Positions 18,409 to 26,286 of a stretch of 64,000 nucleotides of DNA are shown here, piece after piece (within the stretch, counting starts at the first letter, position 1; each line of letters begins with the position of its first letter). The DNA is from Haloarcula nitratireducens (lineage in GTDB: Archaea; Halobacteriota; Halobacteria; Halobacteriales; Haloarculaceae): positions 1 to 64,000 of the forward strand of contig NZ_RKLT01000013.1 in assembly GCF_019599505.1 (NCBI RefSeq), given 5' to 3'. The translations under genes were made by a program, and so were the position numbers. The notes beneath the pieces were generated by a model. The model had not been told where the DNA came from. It was given only the letters and a program-made list of their open reading frames with translations, and ran no database searches.

Positions 18409-18660
18409 CTATTTCGTCGCCACAACATGCTGATACCTAGCTTGGGACGGCACTGGCTGCAGCGTTAGCCCAGCCAGCGCCAACTCCCGCAACACTTCTG
18501 GTGGCACACTCTCCCGGTCGCGCAACACAGCGTCGAGCGTCCACGCGTCGTGGCGACTGGCGTTCGGCGCGACCACGTCAACAGCGATGGTCGGCACTGA
18601 ATCTCGAATCGCTCGTGCGGCGCGCCGCACCTGCTTCCGATCCTCGACGGTGCAGCTCAT
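18409..18660 (-). CDS. small hypothetical protein, 83 aa
   Basis: A soluble, alanine- and arginine-rich protein with no recognised domain. Its ATG overlaps the stop of the preceding gene (18657-18950) by four bases (ATGA), the usual mark of translational coupling, so the two form an operon. Two-gene units like this are common on haloarchaeal plasmids and proviruses. Function unknown. Confidence 0.6.
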   Translation of the reverse strand: MSCTVEDRKQVRRAARAIRDSVPTIAVDVVAPNASRHDAWTLDAVLRDRESVPPEVLRELALAGLTLQPVPSQARYQHVVATK

Positions 18661-18950
18661 GCCTCGACACCCCGCACAAGATCACCGACCAGTGAGCCGC
18701 CGACGTGCGGGCCAACGTCCCAGCCACGCTTTCGCCGGGTGTGCTCACACCAGTCCCGGAGCGTTTGGCAAGGCGTCTCGGCAAGATCGAATTTCTCAGC
18801 GTTCAGATTTCCATCGACAACGACGACAGCAGATTCGTAGCTGTCCCAGTAGTGGGCAGCGTCGTCGGCATCAATGCCGACGAAGCACGGCTGCTGGGTC
18901 AGTCGGTCGCGGGCGATACGTTCTTGGGGATTGGCTTCTGTTCTCGACAT
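18657..18950 (-). CDS. small hypothetical protein, 97 aa
   Basis: The start M-S-R-T-E-A (ATG complement of 18948-18950) is preferred over an ATG four codons upstream. The protein has a central V-V-V-V-D-G segment and a C-terminal C-E-H-T-R-R-K-R-G-W-D stretch, but no family is recognised. It overlaps the downstream 83-residue gene by ATGA. Probably part of an integrated plasmid or virus remnant. Confidence 0.6.
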   Translation of the reverse strand: MSRTEANPQERIARDRLTQQPCFVGIDADDAAHYWDSYESAVVVVDGNLNAEKFDLAETPCQTLRDWCEHTRRKRGWDVGPHVGGSLVGDLVRGVEA

Positions 18951-19083
18951 GGGTCTGAGCAAGAACCCACGCGCCTCGGTGCTGGTACACCGGGGCGATT
19001 TCCTGATGGAAATCGGCCAGCGACGCGTGCGCTCTCAGTTATAACTCAGAAGCCCCATACCAATAAAACTTTTCCAGTACTGG

Positions 19084-19488
19084 CTAAAGATGGCTGCCGT
19101 CTATATCTGACTTTCCAGAAGTGGTATTCCCTTGAGCCACCTTCACTCCTTCTCCTGTAATTACCCAATACCCGGGATCTTCGTCTGAAATCACGAGGTT
19201 ACCGTTCTCATAGTTCTCAGCATCAATTCGCTCAATAAGACCCTCCTCGCGGAGTTCTCCTAGGTAGTTCTTCAACGACCCTTCTCCAAAGTCGACACCC
19301 CGATAGGCAAGATTTCTGTAAAGTGCCCGTTTTGGTAAGGCTAAACGCGTCTCTTCCATAAATTCCAGAACGCGTTGTTTGCGCTCTTCTTTAGACGCCA
19401 CACTCTGCTTCTCGTAGCCCTGTGCAATGACATTACTGAATCTGTCATATTTCTTTGATACTGGGCAATTATTTCTAGTTTTGGCCAT
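19084..19488 (-). CDS. winged-helix transcriptional regulator, 134 aa
   Basis: Residues about 33-100 read as a winged helix: K-E-E-R-K-Q-R-V-L-E-F-M-E-E, a recognition-helix segment G-S-L-K-N-Y-L-G-E-L-R-E-E-G-L-I-E-R, then a wing ending G-Y-W-V-I-T-G-E-G. This is typical of haloarchaeal PadR/ArsR-like regulators. A perfect inverted repeat, AAGCACT-A-AGTGCTT, sits 20 bases upstream of the ATG (19508-19522), a good candidate for its own operator. It diverges from the PadR-like gene at 19813. Confidence 0.75.
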   Translation of the reverse strand: MAKTRNNCPVSKKYDRFSNVIAQGYEKQSVASKEERKQRVLEFMEETRLALPKRALYRNLAYRGVDFGEGSLKNYLGELREEGLIERIDAENYENGNLVISDEDPGYWVITGEGVKVAQGNTTSGKSDIDGSHL

Positions 19489-19507
19489 ATTTATCCAGTT
19501 GCGTGCA

Positions 19508-19522
19508 AAGCACTAAGTGCTT
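19508..19522. promoter_or_regulatory. candidate operator, 7-bp perfect inverted repeat
   Basis: AAGCACT-A-AGTGCTT lies 20 bases upstream of the winged-helix regulator start, inside a 324-base region between divergent regulator genes. Dimeric winged-helix proteins bind sites of this size. The rest of that region (19523-19800) has no gene I can support. Confidence 0.5.
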
Positions 19523-19800
19523 GCGCATCTCACAGTCTTAGCACAGCCGACGCGTCGCTCCTCGGGCGTCGTTGGAAAACCGAGTACGACGCCGTGGTGC
19601 AACACGGGCGCCGCGTCGGTCCAGAACCGCATGAACGCACACGCAACGGGGAGCCTTGAAACCTTCCCACGGACTGCGTCGTATCGCTATCCGATCATCA
19701 GCCAGCTTCGTCGTTTCGGATCACGACACCAACAGCCCACCTGTCGTTCACGTGCCCACAGTAGCCGTTGGAGCCCCGCTCACGACCGCACAGCCCGCCA

Positions 19801-19806
19801 AGGAGG
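19801..19806 (+). promoter_or_regulatory. perfect Shine-Dalgarno AGGAGG
   Basis: AGGAGG, six bases before the ATG at 19813, fixes that start over the in-frame ATG at 19768, which would add 15 proline- and arginine-rich residues. Perfect Shine-Dalgarno sites are uncommon in haloarchaea, where many transcripts are leaderless. Confidence 0.7.
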
Positions 19807-19812
19807 CCCAGC

Positions 19813-20154
19813 ATGACGTCCTACTACGCCCTCACGGGCTTCCAGCGCGATGTCTGCCAGGCCATCGCCGCCGTCGATGACGACCCCTACGGCCTCGCGC
19901 TCAAGGAGTACCTCGACGAGCGCTACCCCGAGCCGATCAACCACAGCCGCCTCTACCAGAACCTCGATACCCTCGCCGACAAGAACCTCATCACCTGCGA
20001 CCCTCTCGACGACCGCACCAACGCCTACACCCTGACTGCGGCCGGCCACAAGCTCCTCACCCACCAGGCCGAGACCCTCGCCCGCTGCACTGACCGCCCG
20101 CGGCCGGTCGCCGATGGCGGTGCCCACGCCCCGACGGAGGCCGACCGGCCATGA
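19813..20154 (+). CDS. PadR-family winged-helix regulator, 113 aa
   Basis: The protein opens with L-T-G-F-Q-R-D-V and continues with D-P-Y-G-L-A-L-K-E-Y-L, then H-S-R-L-Y-Q-N-L-D-T-L-A-D-K-N-L-I and Y-T-L-T-A-A-G: the standard PadR-like helix-turn-helix plus wing, with the LYxNLxxL recognition helix. Such proteins are small dimeric repressors. The C-terminal 35 residues are disordered and proline-rich. It heads a chain of small genes overlapping by a few bases (20151, 20261, 20554, 20898), so they are probably one transcript. The type is common on haloarchaeal plasmids and proviruses. Confidence 0.85.
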   Translation: MTSYYALTGFQRDVCQAIAAVDDDPYGLALKEYLDERYPEPINHSRLYQNLDTLADKNLITCDPLDDRTNAYTLTAAGHKLLTHQAETLARCTDRPRPVADGGAHAPTEADRP

Positions 20155-20264
20155 CTGGCCCCGTTGCACGAGCTTGCCCAGCCAGCGCTGAGATCCACGA
20201 ACGGCCGTCGAACCCCCACCAGCACTGGGCGGCGACGAGACGCGCGCTGGGCGGGGATCGATGA
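20151..20264 (+). CDS. mini-protein in ATGA-coupled chain, 37 aa
   Basis: ATG at 20151 overlaps the PadR stop and TGA at 20262-20264 overlaps the next ATG at 20261. The peptide, M-T-G-P-V-A to L-G-G-D-R, has the segment R-P-S-N-P-H-Q-H-W. The support is this precise four-base overlap at both ends. It has no recognised domain. Confidence 0.45.
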   Translation: MTGPVARACPASAEIHERPSNPHQHWAATRRALGGDR

Positions 20265-20557
20265 TGCCCGCCGTCGGCGCGGTCGTCGTCCTCACCAAAC
20301 TCGACAGTACGCCACGGCTGTTCGTCACCGCCGTCGACGACGGCGACGACACTGTCACTGGCGTCTTGCTCGCGGATCTGGCCGCCGAGACGCTCCAACG
20401 GCTCGCCTCGGTCGGTGACCGCCACCGTCGCGAGGAGCTGGTACTCGCGGTGACACAGACTGAGCTCGCGCGGTTCTGTGTGCCAGTCGAAGAGTGTCGG
20501 CAGCTGGATGAATCGGGTTTCGATGGCGCTGCACGCCGGGAGCGTGAGACTCAATGA
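20261..20557 (+). CDS. small hypothetical protein, 98 aa
   Basis: An acidic protein with alternating beta segments (V-V-V-L-T-K-L, L-F-V-T-A-V-D-D, E-L-V-L-A-V-T) suggesting a small beta-barrel or SH3-like fold; no family recognised. ATGA overlaps join it to the genes before and after. GC-rich third positions match real haloarchaeal coding sequence. Confidence 0.6.
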   Translation: MMPAVGAVVVLTKLDSTPRLFVTAVDDGDDTVTGVLLADLAAETLQRLASVGDRHRREELVLAVTQTELARFCVPVEECRQLDESGFDGAARRERETQ

Positions 20558-20898
20558 CTCGTGCAGGACTACTGTCGCGTAGGTACAAGCGAACCTACAC
20601 TGCGACTGACTGGCAGCGCCACGGACCCAGCCAGGGCTACGAGAAAGATGGTCGTGGTTGGGAGACGCGTCCGTATTCGTGTACGGGGCCGAAGCGTCCG
20701 ATGGGAGTACCAGACCACCGGACGCGAGAACCGAAGATTCACGGCTGCTCCTCTGACAGCATTCACTTTATTTACCAATTAGTTGTAAAAAGCTTCTCAC
20801 TAGATATATACGGGTCTTCCCGTCAGCCCCATCGCTCAGTTCGACTCTATCAGTGGCCTCACGATCCGCTCTCGGCGGACAATGGGGGTGATCGGTGA
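20554..20898 (+). CDS. small basic hypothetical protein, up to 114 aa
   Basis: Joined to the previous gene by an ATGA overlap. The first 55 residues (R-R-Y-K-R-T-Y-T-A-T-D-W, G-R-G-W-E-T-R-P-Y) look like real haloarchaeal coding sequence. The second half runs through an AT-rich stretch (about 20760-20815) and looks degenerate, so the native C-terminus may have been replaced. Function unknown. Confidence 0.45.
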   Translation: MTRAGLLSRRYKRTYTATDWQRHGPSQGYEKDGRGWETRPYSCTGPKRPMGVPDHRTREPKIHGCSSDSIHFIYQLVVKSFSLDIYGSSRQPHRSVRLYQWPHDPLSADNGGDR

Positions 20899-21110
20899 TG
20901 GCCCGGACTGATCCCACAGCAGCGACCGGAGGCGATTCAGCACCCGCTCAGCGTCCGCAGTGGCGGCTGCGCTATCAGGTCGGGGATCTGGTCCACTACA
21001 CCGAGTGGCACGAGGACTTTGCCACGGTCGAGAATCTCGCTGTGCAGTATCGACACGGCGACTACGGCCATGACGTCGTCATCGAACGCCGGACGGCGGT
21101 CGAGGGATGA
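20898..21110 (+). CDS. small hypothetical protein, 70 aa
   Basis: ATG at 20898 overlaps the last base of the preceding TGA. The core W-R-L-R-Y-Q-V-G-D-L-V-H-Y through V-V-I-E-R-R looks like a compact beta-barrel (SH3-like) protein. No family assigned. It ends the chain of small coupled genes; 143 bases follow before the coiled-coil gene. Confidence 0.6.
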   Translation: MARTDPTAATGGDSAPAQRPQWRLRYQVGDLVHYTEWHEDFATVENLAVQYRHGDYGHDVVIERRTAVEG

Positions 21111-21253
21111 GGGCACTCGGTCCCGACGGCGGTCTGGCTCGTGTCCTGCGCGGTGCGAGGAGTGGCCAGTCGCTGCTGTTGCCCAGTCACGCCTAGCCCG
21201 TGCCGTGGTCGGCACTGTTCGGTTCGATTCCGAGCACGGGCCCTGTGGTCAGT

Positions 21254-22129
21254 ATGCCACGTAACACCAACGACGAGAACGAGACCGAGAGCACAGCCAC
21301 CGACGACCAGCTGGCTGCCCAGCTGGGGATGGATATTACTGATGCGCCCGATACCGAGGCCCTACAGGAGCTGGTCGGGCAGTTAGAGGGGAAAACGGCA
21401 CCCCCCGTTTCGAGTGTTCTCGAAGGACTGGTCGCGACCATCGACAGTCTGCAGGATCGGGTCGACGAACTCGAAGCCCAACAAGAGCAGACCCACGACG
21501 TCGCGACGACGGCTGTTGGGAAGTCAGCTGAAGCCGAGAGCCGCCTCGACGACGTTGAAGAGCAACAGGAGGAAACCCACGAGATCGCCAAGAGTGCCAT
21601 CGCCAAAGCGCAGCAACTCGAAGCGGATCCTGACCAGCAGGAAGACGCTGAGACACTGCCCGAGGGCATCGAACCCAGTTCCTCGCCGTTGGATTTCTTC
21701 GCGAACTGCCGGCAGGCCAAAGTCAAGACGATGTTCGTCGAGCGCTCGAATCGGCAGAACACCTACCGAGCGATCAGCGTGGCCAAACGATGGCCGGAGT
21801 TCGCCACGGAACGGACTGACGGGAGCGGCGTGTTCTTCACCAAGGACGATGTGGAGACCGCGCTGACCGCCGAACTGGGGAAAGAACCGCACCGCCAGAC
21901 AGTCAAGCGTGTCTGGGAGAAGCTGATCGAGATCGGTGGTGACGACCTTATCGAGAAGACGCGGCAAGTGGGACGGGACCAGACGAAGACGGAGTTATTG
22001 GCGATGGATGCCGAGACAGCAGAAGGACTGGTTGAGAAACGTTATGTCGGCTTGGATCTCTTGGAGAACGGCGACCGGAAAGCAACCACAGGAGGCGTCA
22101 CACCCGTTGTGGTGGAGTCTTCGGGGTAA
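21254..22129 (+). CDS. coiled-coil protein, plasmid-type, 291 aa
   Basis: The ATG at 21254 is chosen over one at 21200, which adds 18 non-conserved-looking residues. Residues about 60-130 form a coiled coil with a near-repeat (E-A-Q-Q-E-Q-T-H-D and E-E-Q-Q-E-E-T-H-E, 30 residues apart). The C-terminal 140 residues are a separate globular domain with F-F-T-K-D-D-V-E-T-A-L and R-Q-T-V-K-R-V-W-E-K-L, which may be a DNA-binding helical domain. Similar proteins sit near replication or partition genes on haloarchaeal plasmids, but no Rep or Orc gene is visible here. A role in plasmid maintenance is a guess. Confidence 0.65.
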   Translation: MPRNTNDENETESTATDDQLAAQLGMDITDAPDTEALQELVGQLEGKTAPPVSSVLEGLVATIDSLQDRVDELEAQQEQTHDVATTAVGKSAEAESRLDDVEEQQEETHEIAKSAIAKAQQLEADPDQQEDAETLPEGIEPSSSPLDFFANCRQAKVKTMFVERSNRQNTYRAISVAKRWPEFATERTDGSGVFFTKDDVETALTAELGKEPHRQTVKRVWEKLIEIGGDDLIEKTRQVGRDQTKTELLAMDAETAEGLVEKRYVGLDLLENGDRKATTGGVTPVVVESSG

Positions 22130-22188
22130 CCTTGTGACGAACACGAGATAAGACGGGAATCGGCATAGAATCGACGCTGCTGGACGCG

Positions 22189-22350
22189 GTGGCACGTGCC
22201 CTGCTGCCGCTGGCGTGGCTGTTCGTTAGCTGCAGTAACCGGGAGCGACCCCATTCTTGCAGGAGTGGAGTGAGTGTTTGTAACACGAACGGAGCGACCA
22301 CTCCCGGTTTCCGGTTCACAACGGGTGTGACGGGCCTCCAAGCAAGAAAC
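22189..22350 (+). repeat. dispersed repeat, copy A
   Basis: About 160 bases shared with 25623-25785 and, over its right 125 bases, 51863-51990. Hallmarks are AACCGGGAGCGACCCCATTC, then GTAACACGAACGGAGCGAC, then CACAACGGGTGTGACG. The motif GAGCGACC occurs twice within it. There is no coding capacity. It abuts the broken P-type ATPase. Confidence 0.7.
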
Positions 22351-22354
22351 CCTT

Positions 22355-22754
22355 CAGAGAGATACCAGAAGTCGCACGATACAGAGGGGAAGTTGGCCGC
22401 GATGGTCGGTGACGGCGTCAGCGACGCCCCCGCACTCACCAGAGCCGACGTCGGTATCGCCATCGGCTCCGAGACTAACGTCGCCATCGAGTCGGGCGAT
22501 ATCATCCGCGTCGACAACAATCCTCTGACGTTGTGCGACTCATCCAACTCTCGAAGGCGAGCTATCGAAAGATGCAGGAGAACCTCGTATGGGCGACCGG
22601 CTACAACGTGATCGCGCTCCCGCTTGCGGCCGGGATTCTCGCGCCCATTGGGATCCTACTGTCGCCAGCGACCGGTGCGGTGTTCCTGTCGCTATCGACG
22701 ATCATCGTCGCGGTAAACGCCCGCCAACTCAGAGGGGTAGATCTCTCGGTATGA
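22355..22754 (+). pseudogene. heavy-metal P-type ATPase, C-terminal remnant
   Basis: [13 protein letters not shown] is the hinge motif of P-type ATPases (normally GDGVNDAPAL), followed by D-V-G-I-A-I-G-S and D-N-N-P-L. The frame then breaks near 22530. It resumes in the next frame with [23 protein letters not shown] and the final membrane helices. Only the last roughly 130 residues of a copper/zinc-type ATPase (normally more than 700) survive. Its left end coincides with repeat copy A. The Asn-to-Ser change in the hinge also suggests decay. Confidence 0.85.
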
Positions 22755-22901
22755 CGACGCCGATTGTCGGAGTCTACGGTCGATTGACACACGAAAGCGG
22801 AAGAACTGGCCACTGCGCTTGACGACCCGAGTGGAATGACCATTGCTGGTCGCGACGAAACGAAGGTTACCGGCGTCACTCCTCACTCGAGTATTACGGC
22901 T

Positions 22902-23171
22902 CCGGCATGAAGATGACGTCGCGGCTGGTGAACAACTCTTGACCGAGATCAGAAACCATCTCGTCGAGGAGGGCTGCTCCCGTCCGAGCATTGATATCAA
23001 CGTGGAGGTTTCCGACGACCCTGCATTTTCGCTCAGCCAAGCAGCACGGAATCAGGACCTCATTGTAATGGGGAAACGCAGGACATCGCCTCCGAGCGAA
23101 TCTTCGGGAGAACGTACAATCAAGTCGCCGAGCGGACGGATTCCCCCGTTCTGGTTATCCGCGAACACTAA
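22902..23171 (+). pseudogene. UspA-domain protein, C-terminal remnant
   Basis: Residues reading E-I-R-N-H-L-V-E-E-G and A-A-R-N-Q-D-L-I-V-M-G-K-R are the core of a universal stress protein domain. After a frameshift near 23085 the next frame gives E-R-I-F-G-R-T-Y-N-Q-V-A-E-R and S-P-V-L-V-I-R-E, the usual UspA ending. The N-terminal half is missing or scrambled. Such domains often sit at the C-terminus of haloarchaeal amino-acid transporters, so this may be a transporter tail. Confidence 0.75.
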
Positions 23172-23258
23172 CCGAATAGGGTTACAGCGGATACAGGCGA
23201 AAACCACGGCGGCAGTCATGGACGAAACCGTCACCGGGGAATCACGTCGAGCTTCGGT

Positions 23259-23936
23259 CTATCGTCGGCCACTGGCGAAATCGTCGGCGTAATCCACGAT
23301 TATACGGCGTTCGATCCGCTGGAGGCGGTCGCTTATCGTAGCCGCAGTGAGGCCGAGTTCGTCAGCGAGAGCGCGGTGGGTCGTTTCACGGGGGACCTCG
23401 TAGTAACCCTCGCTGACAGCGCGTTCGAGGAGGTCACTCTGCGCGTCCGTCAGCAGCGCGTCGGTCCCGTCTTTCGATTCGAGCCGGCCGACTTTCAGGA
23501 CCGAGAGACCGATCATATCGGGGATTTCAGCTGCCGCCCGTTTGATCCCCGCCGACCGTCCGATTACGGTGAACTCTATCACCCGCTCTCCGTGCTTTCG
23601 TCGGTGGTCTATCGGCCACTCAATCACGATGTCGTGTTCGTAGAGAATCGTGAGCAGTCGTTCGATGGAGCCGACCGTCTCGTAATGGCCGTAGAGGATG
23701 GCGTGTTCGTCGGTCCCGACGATGTTGAACTGGAGCACTCGGTCGCTCTCGCTCAGCAGTTCGCGGGCGACAGCGAGGTCACCGCGGAACTCCGACACCC
23801 CGACGTACTCCCCGTTCTGGACCGGGCCGACGTACCGGGTCGATTCGAGCGAAACTGCCTGGGACTCCCCGAACAGCGGGAACTCTGTCTGTCCCGAGAG
23901 CGAGAGCGACGCGTATCGAAGCGAGTCCGCGGACAT
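23259..23936 (-). CDS. HTH_10 (Bat-type) transcriptional regulator, 225 aa
   Basis: The C-terminal 55 residues, L-T-D-A-Q-S-D-L-L-E-R-A-V-S-E-G-Y-Y through L-A-D-E-L-G-L-T-A-A-T-I-S-D-R-L-Q-R, are the bacterio-opsin-activator HTH (HTH_10). The N-terminal domain is a haloarchaeal sensing module of beta strands without a PAS or GAF signature I can name. The start M-S-A-D-S-L is chosen (ATG complement of 23934-23936); upstream sequence in frame overlaps the TATA region. It diverges from the cytochrome P450 gene by 87 bases and so may regulate it. Confidence 0.85.
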   Translation of the reverse strand: MSADSLRYASLSLSGQTEFPLFGESQAVSLESTRYVGPVQNGEYVGVSEFRGDLAVARELLSESDRVLQFNIVGTDEHAILYGHYETVGSIERLLTILYEHDIVIEWPIDHRRKHGERVIEFTVIGRSAGIKRAAAEIPDMIGLSVLKVGRLESKDGTDALLTDAQSDLLERAVSEGYYEVPRETTHRALADELGLTAATISDRLQRIERRIIVDYADDFASGRR

Positions 23937-24023
23937 GGACCTGTATTCTACGGGAGTTCGTATATAAATGGTTCTAGCATACCAGACGAAATCAGTAACT
24001 GCTCGGCGGCCCACTCACCGGGT

Positions 24024-25370
24024 GTGGTAGACAGCTTATCGGACGTCGAGTATCCGCCCGGCCCGTCAGGACTCCCTCTCGTCGGGGCGATGCCGAAGTC
24101 GATTCTCGGGGGATTAGAGTTCAACGAGCGCATGCTCGAGGAGTACGGAGACGTCGTCCACTGGACAGACCCCAGTGGCGACGTCTTTCAGCTCAACCAC
24201 CCGGACGACATCGGTCACGTCCTGGTTCATAACAACACCAACTACCGGAAGGGAGAGCAGTTCCAGCAGTTGCTCGGCCCGCTCACCGGTAACGGGATTC
24301 TCAACAGCGAAGGCGAAGAGTGGCGGCGGAACCGTCACCTGGTTCAGCCGGCGTTCCACCCGGATCGGATTCAGACCTACGCTGAGATGATGACCGAGGA
24401 GACGGGCAGGATGCTCGACGAGTGGTCGGACGGCGAGACGCGCTCGATACACGAAGACATGATGGAGCTCACGCTCCGAATCGTTACGCGGGCACTCTTC
24501 GGAGTCGACATCGACGAATACGTAGACGATATCGAGACCGCAGTCAACGAGTTCCTCCCGGCGACATCCAGTCTCCCGAACGCCCTGTTGCCCGAAGACG
24601 TCCCGCTCCCGTCGCGCTGGCGGATGAGACGCGCCCGCGAGACCCTTGACGACGTCGTGGACGACATCATCCGGCAAAAGCGCGCCGATCCGGGGGGCGA
24701 CGACGTGATTTCGATGCTGCTCGCCGCGGGCGACGAGGACGGACAGTCGATGTCCGAGGAGCAGATCCGCGACGAGGCGATCACGCTGATCGTAGCGGGT
24801 CACGAAACGACTGCCGTCTCGCTCACGTATACGACGTACCTGCTGGCACAACACCCGGAGATAGAGAGCAAACTGGTCGACGAACTCGAATTGGTACTTG
24901 ACAACGAGGTTCCGACCATGAGTGACCTGCCCGAACTCACCTATACGGAACAGGTGGTAAAAGAGTCGATGCGGCTGTTCCCACCGGTCCCGGGCATCAT
25001 TCGAGAGGCGAAGACCGCGGACGAGATCAGCGGCTATACGATTCCAGCAGGCTCGAAAGTACTCCTGAACCAGTGGGTCGTTCACCGGGATTCGCGGTGG
25101 TACGACGACCCCCTCGCCTTTGAGCCGGAACGCTGGACGAGGGAGTTCGAGCAGTCGCTTCCAAGCTTGGCGTACTTCCCGTTCTCCGCTGGGCCTCGCC
25201 GGTGTATCGGTGACCGCTTCGCGATGCTCGAGGCGCGGTTGCTCCTCGCGATGATATACCAGAACTACCATCTCGAACTAACCTCCGACCGAAATCTGGA
25301 GGTGCTGCAGACGATTACCTCGCGCCCGAAAGACGACGTGTCCGTGACGGTCCGTCGCCGGACGGAGTAG
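24024..25370 (+). CDS. cytochrome P450, 448 aa
   Basis: All P450 landmarks are present: I-helix A-G-H-E-T-T-A, K-helix K-E-S-M-R-L-F-P-P (ExxR), F-E-P-E-R-W, and the heme loop F-S-A-G-P-R-R-C394-I-G with the cysteine thiolate ligand. The N-terminus (Y-P-P-G-P-S-G-L-P-L-V-G) has the P-P-G-P hinge but no membrane anchor, so it is a soluble enzyme. No ATG is in frame near the start; GTG at 24024 is the best choice, behind a TATA-like GTATATAAA near 23961. The family inserts one oxygen atom into a substrate using electrons from ferredoxin. No ferredoxin or reductase gene is adjacent. The substrate is unknown; haloarchaeal P450s of this size include CYP174-type enzymes. Confidence 0.93.
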   Translation: MVDSLSDVEYPPGPSGLPLVGAMPKSILGGLEFNERMLEEYGDVVHWTDPSGDVFQLNHPDDIGHVLVHNNTNYRKGEQFQQLLGPLTGNGILNSEGEEWRRNRHLVQPAFHPDRIQTYAEMMTEETGRMLDEWSDGETRSIHEDMMELTLRIVTRALFGVDIDEYVDDIETAVNEFLPATSSLPNALLPEDVPLPSRWRMRRARETLDDVVDDIIRQKRADPGGDDVISMLLAAGDEDGQSMSEEQIRDEAITLIVAGHETTAVSLTYTTYLLAQHPEIESKLVDELELVLDNEVPTMSDLPELTYTEQVVKESMRLFPPVPGIIREAKTADEISGYTIPAGSKVLLNQWVVHRDSRWYDDPLAFEPERWTREFEQSLPSLAYFPFSAGPRRCIGDRFAMLEARLLLAMIYQNYHLELTSDRNLEVLQTITSRPKDDVSVTVRRRTE

Positions 25371-25622
25371 TCTCTGTTAGATGAACGGCTAAATCCGCTG
25401 ACGACGCCGAGCTATACTTCAGCGAAAAATTCTCGGCTTGCGGATGGTGATAATGGACGACTCGCGCCATCTATACCTGTGAGTTCAGGAGACGAACCTA
25501 AATCAACTCGGTGTTCTTCATCTGAGAGTCCTGTTGATCCGCTACTGCTACGGTGAGGGGACACCGCCCTCTGATCAGACGACCTACCGACCGGATCGAT
25601 ACGGAACCAACCTTCTGAATTC

Positions 25623-25785
25623 GGCGGCACGTACCCTGCTGCCGCTGCCGTTGCTGTTTGCTAGCTGCAGGAACCGGGAGCGACCCCATTCTTACAGGAG
25701 CGAAGTGAGTGTTCGTAACACGAACGGAGCGACCAGTCCTAATTCCCTGCTCACAACAGGTGTGACGGACCTTTCAGCAGAATAG
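25623..25785 (+). repeat. dispersed repeat, copy B
   Basis: Matches copy A over its whole length, from GGC(A/G)GCACGT-CCCTGCTGCCGCTG to ACAACAGGTGTGACGG. It lies in a gene-free stretch downstream of the P450. The 250 bases before it hold nothing I can support. Confidence 0.7.
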
Positions 25786-26286
25786 TTCTCTTGTGATGTG
25801 TGAGCGAGGAGCTCGACCGAGGGACGGCGATCGAGTTAGTCGGCCGAGACCGCATCAAGCGTGCAGAGCACGAACTATCGACCGTCGAAGCGTGCGTCCG
25901 TTGAGGCCTCATTGCTTCAAGATACCCGATCCTATACCAGAGATAGAGAAGTTAGATAGAATCCGCCAGATATAGAAGTATATTTTACAATATACTATTC
26001 TATATGGCCTTTTCTTCTCAAGGTTTGACCCTATTCAGAACGAGAGCTAGCAGAACAGATACAAAATCCGAAATTTGGACTTTCATATGGTTTAACCACC
26101 ATTTATACGCAGGTATAGTTGTATGAGGGCACTATTTGTCTATTCATTATCGGATGGTCCTGCGAATTAGCTCTGGAAGCTCTACCACTCAACTAGATTC
26201 TAAAGCTTGTATAACATCGGTACCGGTGTTATCCTAAGCCCGAACCATAGAAAGCGGTATATATGTGAACAGTCAACACTGCTTCA
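25786..26286. other. gene-free AT-rich stretch upstream of the sph-like gene
   Basis: A short frame near 25800-25905 (S-E-E-L-D-R-G-T-A-I-E-L-V-G-R) may be a remnant of an unidentified gene. From about 25970 the DNA is AT-rich with no coding pattern. It ends with the palindrome at 26211-26232 and a TATA-like GGTATATATG about 35 bases before the ATG. Confidence 0.5.
26211..26232. promoter_or_regulatory. palindrome upstream of the sph-like gene, shared with 42859-42879
   Basis: TAACATCGGTACCGGTGTTA plus one flanking base pair on each side forms a near-perfect palindrome (one mismatched pair) 55 bases upstream of the ATG at 26287. A 21-base core is identical to the one at 42859-42879. It could be an operator. 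Confidence 0.55.

Noticed and set aside
23376..24023. N-terminal extension of the P450 frame
   Set aside because: The extra 216 residues are antisense to the HTH_10 regulator and carry no P450 features; the enzyme begins near 24024.
24114..25271. 385-codon open frame on the minus strand
   Set aside because: Lies wholly antisense to the cytochrome P450, which has all family landmarks.
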